From assembly GCA_015233565.1 (NCBI GenBank), contig JADFXM010000051.1, forward strand, positions 1 through 53,592: a stretch of 53,592 nucleotides of DNA, in the 5' to 3' direction. The translations under genes and the position numbers were made by a program. The number at the start of each line of letters is the position of its first letter. Within the stretch, counting starts at the first letter, position 1. Of this stretch, positions 17,430-25,485 are shown one piece after another. The notes under the pieces are model-generated. The model had not been told where the DNA came from, ran no database searches, and worked only from the letters and a program-made list of their open reading frames with translations. Origin of the DNA: Candidatus Rifleibacteriota bacterium. Its GTDB lineage: Bacteria > Muiribacteriota > Ozemobacteria > Ozemobacterales > Ozemobacteraceae.

Positions 17430-18194
17430 GTGATTGAGTTATCAAAAATTAAGATGAGTAGCATGATTGAGTTGGGTTTTGTTATTCGCCAAATTGGAAA
17501 CGGTGCGAAAAGCATGGAAGAAGTTGCTCAGCGTATTGTTAGCTGTCTGAATGACTATCTGATTTCTGGTTCGGATGTTCCCGACAAGGCTTTTGCATTG
17601 ATTCGTTTTTTTAAGACGCACCCCTTCGGGACTCTAGAACCCGAACTTCGTGAATCGGCCAAAGCCTTCCTAAAGGGCTATCTGGAGTCCCCGGAGATGA
17701 AGTGTCTAACTTTGCTTGCCACTGTTGGCGAGAACCCCGTATGGAACTCTCGCAAAAATTCCGAAGGCCATAAAGCGATTCCTCTCCCCAATGAAGAGGT
17801 GGTTGTACAATTCCCAATGATTTCTCAACTTGTTAACCAGTTTGGCTTGAAGGTTAGTCAGGTTTTAAAACCGAATCCAGATTTGATCTTGGAACTGGAA
17901 AAGAAGACCTACAATGTTTTTCACGTGTCTGATGCTCTAGGCTGTCCAATCATTCCTGCTCAAAAGAATTTCGTTGAACCCTATGGAATTAAATCGGTTC
18001 TGGGATTTGGTAGCATGTTGCCCTCTGGTGATATTTTTGCAATTATTATGTTTGCAAAGGTAAAGGTTACGCACGAAATTGCAGAACAGTTCAAGACTTT
18101 GGCGCTTAGTGTGAAAATGGCTATTTTGCCCTTTGTGGAGGGAGCCATATTTGAAAAACAGGCGCAGAAGACATTCGATAAACAAACGGGATGA
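17430..18194 (+). CDS. GAF-like sensory domain protein, stand-alone
   Basis: A 254-residue protein that I recognise as the sensory module often found fused in front of histidine kinases. An N-terminal helical part is followed by a block with LLATVGENPVWNSR, GHKAIPLP, the helix QFPMISQLVNQFGL, and a core ending in YGIKSVLGFGSMLPSGD and FKTLALSVKMAILPF. Here it is a separate gene just upstream of a hybrid kinase. It probably binds a ligand and controls that kinase in trans. The start is GTG 17430, eight bases after AAGGAG; a longer frame extends upstream without a site. No DNA-binding domain is present. Confidence 0.7.
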   Translation: MIELSKIKMSSMIELGFVIRQIGNGAKSMEEVAQRIVSCLNDYLISGSDVPDKAFALIRFFKTHPFGTLEPELRESAKAFLKGYLESPEMKCLTLLATVGENPVWNSRKNSEGHKAIPLPNEEVVVQFPMISQLVNQFGLKVSQVLKPNPDLILELEKKTYNVFHVSDALGCPIIPAQKNFVEPYGIKSVLGFGSMLPSGDIFAIIMFAKVKVTHEIAEQFKTLALSVKMAILPFVEGAIFEKQAQKTFDKQTG

Positions 18195-18502
18195 CCTTGA
18201 GAGAGAGTCAGGTTAAATTGTGAAACTGGGCTCAGTTGTTGAATTCCCTATAGATCACTCTGATTGGTGATTTCGAAAAATTTGTTTGATTAGTCTGATT
18301 GGTTTGATTTCTATGGCTTTCTGAAAAAGGCTTGGAATTTTTTCGAACCAAAATTGACTGAATTAACAGATTGGTCTTGTAATGCTTATTTCTGGAAGTA
18401 TTAGTGGTTAATTTGGTTTTGTCTTGGGAGCAAGAATAGGCAATTGAGAAGTGAAATGCAAAAGAATCGCATTTCTCTTGGAAGAAAGAGAGGGTGTTCA
18501 TT
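18195..18502. other. intergenic, short direct repeat only
   Basis: TCTGATTGGT occurs at 18259-18268 and 18294-18303. Otherwise this AT-rich gap between the sensor gene and the hybrid kinase shows no gene or terminator, so read-through between the two is possible. Confidence 0.35.
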
Positions 18503-20992
18503 ATGGAAGAAAAGAACTCCAGAGCGGAAATTCAAGGTCTAAAATCTCATATAGCTTGCCTTGAAGAGTTCATTCAGGTGAATGAACAAGCGTGGCTTGT
18601 AGAGGCTCAGAAGCTCGAAAGCGTTCTGTCTGAACTTGAGCAGAAAACCAGAGATCTTACGCGTTCTGAAGAGGAAGCAAGGTTGGCGAGAGAGGCTGCG
18701 GAAAAAGCGAATCGTACAAAAAGCGATTTTCTTGCTTCCATGAGCCATGAAATTAGAACTCCAATGAATGCAATCATTGGAATGAGCCATCTTGCGCTTA
18801 AATCTGAAAAAGATCAGAAGCAAAGGAACTATTTGGAGAAAATTCTCTTTTCAGGAAAGTCACTCCTGCTAATAATAAATGATATTTTGGACTTTTCAAA
18901 AATCGAAGCAGGAAAACTGGAAATAGAATCAGTTGAGTTTTCTCTTGACGAAGTACTGGACGGTGTGGCAAATATGGTCGGATTGCAGGCTGAGCAGAAA
19001 GGGTTGGAGGTGCTTTTCGATTTCGAGCCGCGCCTGCCCAAGCTTCTTGTGGGTGATCCTCTCCGTCTTGGGCAAATCCTCACGAATCTTGCAAATAATG
19101 CAGTAAAATTTACTGATCATGGGGAAGTAATCATCTCCATCCTATGCCTGGCCGAAGATGTTGCCAATGAAAAGATTTCCCTTCAATTTTGTGTTAAAGA
19201 CACTGGAATAGGCATGACCTCAGAGCAAATGTCCCATCTTTTCAAGTCCTTCAGCCAATTGGATGCTTCAACCACGAGAAAATATGGTGGTTCCGGCCTT
19301 GGGCTCTGTATCGCTAAAGCTCTCGTTGAAAAAATGGGAGGAACCATGTGGGTGGAAAGCACTCCTGGTGAAGGAAGTAAATTCTTTTTCAGGATTGATT
19401 ACCAGTACAAATTCCGAAAGCTCCATCCAGTTGAAAAATTCCCCAAAAATCTGCGGGGAATGCATGCTCTTGTTGTTGATGACAACCAGAGTTGTAGCGA
19501 AATATTAAAATCTCAGCTGGAATCTTTTTCTTTCAAAGTTGAAACTGCCTCAGATGGATTTGATGGATTAGAGAAGTTCAGACAGTCTCTTTCCTCACCT
19601 GATGGGATGTATGAACTCGTCCTGATGGATTGGAATATGCCAGGATTAAATGGCTTTGAGGCAACAAAAAAAATAAAAAAAGAGATCTGTAGTGATAAAT
19701 TCCCCCAGGTGATTCTTGTGACTGGCTTTGGACACGTAGAAATAGACAGTGAATCAGCCAATTATGAGGTTGATTCTGCTTTAATAAAACCGGTTAAGCC
19801 TTCAGTACTTTTTGATACGATAATGACCCTTTTTGGCCAGGAAATTTCTGAAAAGGGAAAAATAAGATTTCATGATGATTTAGCAGGAAAGGAAAATTCT
19901 TTTATTGGCCGAAAAGCTTTGGTGGTTGAAGATAATAAAATTAACCAGGAAGTTGCCCGTGGATTTCTTGAAGGTGTTGGTTTTCAGGTGGAAATAGCTG
20001 AAAACGGTAGCAAGGGAGTGGAAAAATTCCTTTCAAATGAAAAAGAATTTCATGTTGTCTTTATGGATATTCAAATGCCGGTGATGGATGGTTATGAAGC
20101 TACGCGAATGATTAGAATAAGAGCTAAATCCAGGAATTTTCCGATAATTGCGATGACTGCCCATGCGTTAAAAGAAGAACGGGAGAGATGTCTTAAAGCA
20201 GGGATGAGCGACTATCTTTCCAAACCAATTGATCCGAATGCCCTTTTTGCGGTTTTAAAGAAGTGGGTTGAACCCGGAAATGAAACCCCCGTGGAAGGGC
20301 AAAAAAAATCTTCTATAGATTATTCTCTTGATCGCAAAGGGTTCTCTTCGATATTAAACGTAATTAATCTGGAAGAGGCGTTGAGACGAATCAGGGGGGA
20401 TACCAACCACTTTAAGAAAATCCTGACTGCTTTCAAGAATGATTTTAAGGATGTGCTAGAAAAAATTAATGATGCAGTTATTAGAAGAAATTGTGAAGAA
20501 ACTGCTAATTTGCTTCATTCACTGAAAGGGGTAGCTGGAAATATTTCGGCCAATCATCTTTTCGAAACAGTCCGAGAGTTTGAAGAACAATTAAAACGTC
20601 AGGAACAATCAGATTATAGCGATAACCTTTCAAGGCTTGAAAAGCATTTTACCGATGTGATGATTGCGATACAAAGACTTGAGGATGACAAAGAGATTCA
20701 AAAAGATAGTACAAAGAACCAACGTAAAGTTAAATCCGATGAGATTGACAAAGATGTTCTCACTGGTTTGTTTTCAGAGTTTCACAGGACTTTGAGCAAA
20801 AACAATATTTCTGCGGAACAATACCACGAGAAAATCAAAAAAGTTCTTGAAAATTCAGAATTTGAATCAGAAATAAGTGGTATTGAAAATTGTATTGAAA
20901 AGCTTGATTATAAAGGTGCTCTGCAGTTTTCGCAAAAATTAGCAACAAAAATCGGAATTGAATTTAAAGGGGAAGGTGAAGGAAATGAGTAA
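18503..20992 (+). CDS. hybrid histidine kinase with two receiver domains and Hpt
   Basis: An 829-residue phosphorelay protein with no transmembrane segment. In order it contains: a coiled coil (about 5-70); HisKA with the phospho-acceptor His82 in SHEIRTPM; an HATPase domain (about 185-305) with the N box and GGSGLGL; REC1 with Asp376; REC2 with Asp522; and a C-terminal Hpt with His672 in HSLKG. Both receivers keep the acidic pair and phospho-Asp. The ATG at 18503 follows AGAGAGGG. It lacks its own sensor, which fits the sensory protein encoded upstream. The last codons overlap the next gene by eight bases. Confidence 0.93.
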   Translation: MEEKNSRAEIQGLKSHIACLEEFIQVNEQAWLVEAQKLESVLSELEQKTRDLTRSEEEARLAREAAEKANRTKSDFLASMSHEIRTPMNAIIGMSHLALKSEKDQKQRNYLEKILFSGKSLLLIINDILDFSKIEAGKLEIESVEFSLDEVLDGVANMVGLQAEQKGLEVLFDFEPRLPKLLVGDPLRLGQILTNLANNAVKFTDHGEVIISILCLAEDVANEKISLQFCVKDTGIGMTSEQMSHLFKSFSQLDASTTRKYGGSGLGLCIAKALVEKMGGTMWVESTPGEGSKFFFRIDYQYKFRKLHPVEKFPKNLRGMHALVVDDNQSCSEILKSQLESFSFKVETASDGFDGLEKFRQSLSSPDGMYELVLMDWNMPGLNGFEATKKIKKEICSDKFPQVILVTGFGHVEIDSESANYEVDSALIKPVKPSVLFDTIMTLFGQEISEKGKIRFHDDLAGKENSFIGRKALVVEDNKINQEVARGFLEGVGFQVEIAENGSKGVEKFLSNEKEFHVVFMDIQMPVMDGYEATRMIRIRAKSRNFPIIAMTAHALKEERERCLKAGMSDYLSKPIDPNALFAVLKKWVEPGNETPVEGQKKSSIDYSLDRKGFSSILNVINLEEALRRIRGDTNHFKKILTAFKNDFKDVLEKINDAVIRRNCEETANLLHSLKGVAGNISANHLFETVREFEEQLKRQEQSDYSDNLSRLEKHFTDVMIAIQRLEDDKEIQKDSTKNQRKVKSDEIDKDVLTGLFSEFHRTLSKNNISAEQYHEKIKKVLENSEFESEISGIENCIEKLDYKGALQFSQKLATKIGIEFKGEGEGNE

Positions 20993-22052
20993 TTTGAAAT
21001 CAAAAATCCTCATAATTGACGACTTACCCGCAAATATTCAAGTTTTGGCGAAGCTTCTTGGGGAAGATTACGAAATCAATTTTGCGACAAGCGGCACGGA
21101 AGGAATTGAAATCGCGTCCAGAGAGTTGCCTGATCTTATCCTCCTGGATGTGATGATGCCGGGAATGGATGGGTTCGAAACTTGTACGAAAATAAAGAAA
21201 AACCCTTTATTGAAGGGAATTCCAATAATCTTTGTGACTGCGCTTGGAGAAGAAATCAATGAAACCCATGGACTTGAAGCGGGCGCAATCGACTATATTG
21301 TTAAGCCAATCAATCCGGTAATTGTGAAAGCAAAAATAAAAAATCATCTCGAACTTGAGATGATACGTCTTGAGTTGAAGGAAAAAAACAGAGAGCTTGA
21401 GTCTTTTTGTGCCGCGGTGGCGCATGATTTGCGCGCTCCGCTACGTTCCGTTGCTGGAATAGCCAAGATCGTTGCCGAAGATTGTTCTGAAAAACTTGAC
21501 AAAACAAATCATGAGTTCCTTGAAAAAATTTGCCTGCGTTGCAACCGAATGGAGGATTTGGTTAGCAATTTGCTCAGATTCTCTTTTATTTCTGCTAGCG
21601 AGTTGAAACGAACAAAATTCAACCTTAGTACAATGGCCGAAGAAATCTGCAGTAATCTTAAAGAAACGTCTCATCAAATTCCCTCAGAAATAAGTATTTT
21701 GCCAGAAATGGAAGCGGTAGGAGATTCAGAGCTGATAAGAGTTGTAATGACAAATTTGCTCAATAATGCTTGGAAATTTACCGCAAAAAGGGAAAAACGA
21801 GTCATTCATGTCAGCCATACACAGAAAACCGGTAGAAAAACTTTTTTTGTTAAGGATAATGGTGCCGGATTCGAAATGAAATATGCAAAAAACATGTTTG
21901 GAGTCTTTCAACGTCTCCATTCCCAGCAAGAATTTGAAGGAAATGGCCTGGGTTTATTCATATCTCATAGAATAATTCAAAAACACGATGGAAAAATTTG
22001 GGCGGAAAGCGAGCAAAACAAAGGTGCCACTTTCTATTTTGAACTTCCCTGA
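20985..22052 (+). CDS. response regulator-histidine kinase fusion (REC-HisKA-HATPase)
   Basis: A soluble 355-residue protein. The N-terminal receiver has phospho-Asp55 in LLDVMMPG and the YIVKPI loop. A short linker leads to a HisKA domain with His147 in AVAHDLRAPL, and then an HATPase domain (LLNNAWKFT, DNGAGF, GNGLGLFIS) of the type found in bacteriophytochromes. It probably takes phosphate from the Hpt of the preceding kinase and passes it to a target outside the window. The ATG at 20985 overlaps the upstream stop, so expression is coupled. No output domain is linked. Confidence 0.92.
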   Translation: MSNLKSKILIIDDLPANIQVLAKLLGEDYEINFATSGTEGIEIASRELPDLILLDVMMPGMDGFETCTKIKKNPLLKGIPIIFVTALGEEINETHGLEAGAIDYIVKPINPVIVKAKIKNHLELEMIRLELKEKNRELESFCAAVAHDLRAPLRSVAGIAKIVAEDCSEKLDKTNHEFLEKICLRCNRMEDLVSNLLRFSFISASELKRTKFNLSTMAEEICSNLKETSHQIPSEISILPEMEAVGDSELIRVVMTNLLNNAWKFTAKREKRVIHVSHTQKTGRKTFFVKDNGAGFEMKYAKNMFGVFQRLHSQQEFEGNGLGLFISHRIIQKHDGKIWAESEQNKGATFYFELP

Positions 22053-22186
22053 ATAAAATTACTCACTTTTTTGTTCAAAGTTTGGAAAGACTGGAGGAAT
22101 TCGTTTCTGCCTTCAATTTGAGTAAATGCTCGTCATACATTTCTTGAATGTTCTGCTTGGCATTTTTTCTGAACTGAAATCAAGAT

Positions 22187-23388
22187 CTATGGTAACCAGG
22201 AATTCCTCAAGCCATTAAGAGTCTTCACATTCACATATTGCTCTTCTAATATGCCTTTTTTTTCTTGAATGAATGTTTGGATTTCTTCGGAATTCATATT
22301 AGTTGAAATGGCTAATCTTTGGGAAAGGATTTCATCATATCCATCCTCGAATAATCCAGGAATACCTTCTATCGAACGGTGTTGTTCATATGGTTTGTAG
22401 AAAATAAAACCAGTAAAAATATCCTGATAGGTGAAGGTATGCTTCGAAAATGCGGCCAGGTCGAAATGATCCATGCCAAATGGGGTTTGTTCGAATGAAA
22501 AACCGATGTTTGGGTTGTTCATGCAGCGAAAGGCGGCATCCCACTTCCCCCCGTGAATAAGGGTTGTTACTGAAAACTTATCCGTGCTTCCAGGGAGAAG
22601 GGCGAGAGTATTGAGGAGGACGTTTGACACTTTTCCGGAAAATGCCTCAAATAGGTATCGACCCGTGTTGTCGGCTTTTTCTCCGGAAGGTTTGGTCATT
22701 TTGTCATTGAAAGCGTGCCGGTTGTTCATAATCACCAAAGCCTTTTTTCGCGGGTCCGAGGAGCTCTGGATTTTTCTGAAGGTTTCAATGATTCCTTTTG
22801 CCATGATCTGATCGCGGGCACCGAGAGAATCCATGAATTCAGCGTATTTTTTTTTGTCATTCCTTCCCAGGAAAATGGGATATCGCTGGGAAAAAGACGT
22901 ATCTTGCGGTTAGCGGAGAGCCCGCAGTTAATATCACAAAGGCATTTCAAAAAGACGTGGAAATTGTAACGCCCCCAATATGGCATCCAACTAAGGCTGC
23001 GGCTTATGTCGAGAACTTTTTTTTCTTTTTGAGCAGAAGTTAGTCCTTCCACTTGAAGGAAATCGGCAATAACAGGCCTCATCTGAATGGTTCCAATTTC
23101 CGTGAAAATCGTCCCTACACGTTCAATGAAACGAGGATCTTTGGCAAGTTCCAAAAAAAACTCATACTGGGTAAACTCGGGGTGGCTCCGTTCACAAATG
23201 ATTACAATATCGGCTTTGTCAAAAAGAGACATTACGTAGTCCACGGGTGTCAAATGTGGCTTGGTAAGAAAATCTATATAGGGTTTCAGGTCTGTAAACG
23301 GCCTTTTTGAGGGAACGGGAGAAATAGCGGAATCAATGAGAAAGATTAAAACCACAAAGCCAAGGAAAAGAATGCTTTTTCTCAACAA
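22187..23388 (-). pseudogene. EreA/ChaN-like secreted protein, split by a frameshift at an A9 tract
   Basis: Two overlapping frames together make one protein of about 395 residues. The first (from 23388) has a signal anchor (about 3-22) and a segment VIICERSHPEF like the Glu/His block of the EreA/ChaN hydrolase-like superfamily. The second contains RDQIMAKGI and ALVIMNNRHAF, which match later blocks of the same fold. The frames meet at a run of nine A on the coding strand (22847-22855). A tenth A would join them. It may be a true pseudogene, a homopolymer sequencing error, or a gene read through by polymerase slippage. The superfamily call is tentative. Confidence 0.6.
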
Positions 23389-23565
23389 ACAAATTCCTCA
23401 CAACAGTTATTGATGCTGTTTTTGCTTGTTTAAGATCATTTTTGGCCCTTCTTGCTTTACCGCAAGCTTTTTCCTAATAGGAATTCATTCTTCGTCCTCA
23501 GGATATCAACCTCAAATTTAAAAGTCAATCTATTCCGACTAAAAACTGGAACATTCTGCCTCCTT

Positions 23566-23782
23566 ATACCAATCCCAAAAAATACGTGCATCACCCCAAG
23601 AACATAGATTTGATCAAAATGAAGTTGGATCGGTATATTTTCCAAGAAAACACGGAACTTTCATGAAAATAAGGAACCCTTACTGGATGGTTGAAACATT
23701 CATTTTTGTCAGGCCCAACTCCTATTTACGCAGACCTGAAGCACGAAATAGGTCGGATGAACGAACTAATTGAAATTGGTAT
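23566..23782 (+). mobile_element. R3 repeat, copy 1
   Basis: A 217-bp element with ends ATACCAAT and ATTGGTAT. The second copy is at 33549-33767. Both copies keep an open frame through a peptide containing NIDLIKMKLDRYI, so R3 may derive from a coding element. No clear target duplication is seen. Confidence 0.7.
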
Positions 23783-23937
23783 TATTTCCAGAGGAGATTG
23801 CCCAATGCGTAAATGAGCGTTATACAAATTAGAGGAACAAACCACCAGCCCATATTCGGATATCTGAAAAACCGTCCTTTCGATTCTGGATCTGCATCGG
23901 ATTCCAGAAACTCCAGGTCGAACAGGACTTTACCCAA
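23782..23937 (-). CDS. possible 51-residue membrane peptide
   Basis: A TTG at 23937 follows a strong AGAGGGGG at nine bases. The frame encodes a charged N-terminal half and one good transmembrane helix (WWFVPLICITLIYALGNLL) before the stop. It overlaps no recognised gene. The stop codon lies at the edge of repeat R3, so the natural C-terminus may have been changed by that insertion. Translation is unproven. Confidence 0.3.
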   Translation of the reverse strand: MGKVLFDLEFLESDADPESKGRFFRYPNMGWWFVPLICITLIYALGNLLWK

Positions 23938-24016
23938 AGCAAATTTCCCCCTCTTGTCGTTTTCGGGAAATATGTGTAGACTAAAAATATTTTGAAATAA
24001 GAGCGGAGAAAAAATA

Positions 24017-25075
24017 ATGAAGCGGAATGCATCGATTTGTTCGCACGGTCTTTTTTGCTTGGTGGTTGTTTTCACCATGTTATTCCTTCCCATTTCGCAT
24101 GCCGAGTCGCCAGCTATGCCGCTGGTGCAATCTGACCAGGTTGCCGCGAAAGATCTAAATAATATCATTTCTCAGCAAATCGATGCCCTCGAACTTCGAT
24201 ATCCGAAGGAACAGGCCTGTTTTTTCAAAGTCAAAGGGGCTGTTGAACTGCTTTTGCCTCAGGAACAGACCTTCGTAGGTTCTCTGGAAGATGTTTTTCT
24301 TAGCATTACTGGCCAACTCGAGGGGCTTGAAAAGCGGCACTCGGATGTTCATGCCGCATGCTCGAAAATCGAATCGGCTGCTGAAATACTTCTGCGGAAG
24401 GCTCAAATATCTGCTTCCTGCAAGCGTGTTCGTCCGACTACTGTCACAAGAGGCTCCAGAACTGATATCTATGCTGGTTGTCAGGGCTTGAAAGATGAAG
24501 CTCTTTCTGAAGAACTGCTTCGTATTTGTGGCAATCAGGTTCCCTTGGACTATAAAGGTGCTAAAACCGTCGTTTTTAAGAACCTCGATAATCACGACGG
24601 AATTGTGGAATGTATCTATACAGGCCGGAAGCTTCAGACTACCGATGAACCCGACCCAAAGGATATGAATATCGAGCATTCATGGCCCCAATCCCAAGGT
24701 GCTGTTGGAATTGCGAAATGTGATTTGCACCATCTGTTTCCAGCTGATTCGAAAGCTAACTGCAAGCGCAGTAGTTTTCCCTTTGGTATTGTTGAAAAGC
24801 CAATCTGGGAAGAGGGTGAAAGCCAGTTCGACGGTTCGAAGTTTGAAGTCCGTCCATGCCAGCGCGGAAACACAGCACGTGGCATGTTTTACTTCTCAGT
24901 TCGTTATCACAAGCAAATTCCAAATGATGAAGAAGCTGTTTTGCGCCAGTGGTCAAAGGAAGATCCCGTTGATGAAGGCGAAAAGAAACGCAACGACGCC
25001 ATCGAAAATATTCAACACAATCGCAATCCTTTCGTTGATCATCCGGAATTCATAGATCAAATCAAGGATTTTTAA
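24017..25075 (+). CDS. endonuclease I family secreted nuclease with N-terminal helical repeats
   Basis: A 352-residue periplasmic or secreted DNase of the EndA/NucM/Vvn type with a beta-beta-alpha metal site. Catalytic residues are visible: His221 in NIEHSWPQS, then CDLHHLFPAD (His238, His239) and the Asn-rich block RNPFVDHPE. A signal peptide ends near SHA (residue 29). Residues 50-130 form an extra module absent from simple EndA. It has two 46-residue repeats of the pattern QIDALELR...FKVKGAVELLL and QLEGLEKR...SKIESAAEILL, probably helical hairpins. GGAG precedes the ATG. The gene is monocistronic. Confidence 0.9.
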   Translation: MKRNASICSHGLFCLVVVFTMLFLPISHAESPAMPLVQSDQVAAKDLNNIISQQIDALELRYPKEQACFFKVKGAVELLLPQEQTFVGSLEDVFLSITGQLEGLEKRHSDVHAACSKIESAAEILLRKAQISASCKRVRPTTVTRGSRTDIYAGCQGLKDEALSEELLRICGNQVPLDYKGAKTVVFKNLDNHDGIVECIYTGRKLQTTDEPDPKDMNIEHSWPQSQGAVGIAKCDLHHLFPADSKANCKRSSFPFGIVEKPIWEEGESQFDGSKFEVRPCQRGNTARGMFYFSVRYHKQIPNDEEAVLRQWSKEDPVDEGEKKRNDAIENIQHNRNPFVDHPEFIDQIKDF

Positions 25076-25188
25076 TCTCCTTGAATTGGGTTTCAATCCT
25101 AGCGAGTCTGTCGAAAAGTATACCAAGCCGAAGTTTCAAACGCGGTACATTGATAGCAGTGCAAGAAGGAAAGATTCGCGTAAATCAA

Positions 25189-25265
25189 AAAAAACCTGTC
25201 CATGTGAACCTTTGGATGTTCTCTTGGGATCATGATCTTCAAGGCATTACATGGACAGGTTTTTT
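25189..25265. terminator. long perfect inverted repeat flanked by A/T runs
   Basis: Seventeen-base arms (25189-25205 and 25249-25265, core CCTGTCCATGT/ACATGGACAGG) begin with A6 and end with T6. A 43-base loop contains its own palindrome GATCATGATC. It lies between convergent endA-like and metG genes and would terminate on both strands, or it could be a small structured RNA. An isolated R1-end sequence (CTGTCGAAAAGTATACC) occurs at 25108. Confidence 0.6.
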
Positions 25266-25485
25266 GGGGAAAAATAGGCTCAAACAATCATCCTACTTGT
25301 GTTATATGCCATTTTAGACTTGAAACTTCGGACTAAGAATGATTTCTTTCGAAATTCTCGTCTCTTTGCTCATGCCAACGGCTTTTCTAGTACACATTGT
25401 GATTTGATGTTTTTCAACAGCTTCAGACGAATTCTTTTTTATAAAGTTTGTTGAACAAGCCCGTCATAATAAGGTTAGGATTTTG

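Noticed and set aside
24155..24679. 174-codon minus-strand frame inside the endonuclease gene
   Set aside because: Antisense to a gene with intact catalytic residues; no domain or start signal.
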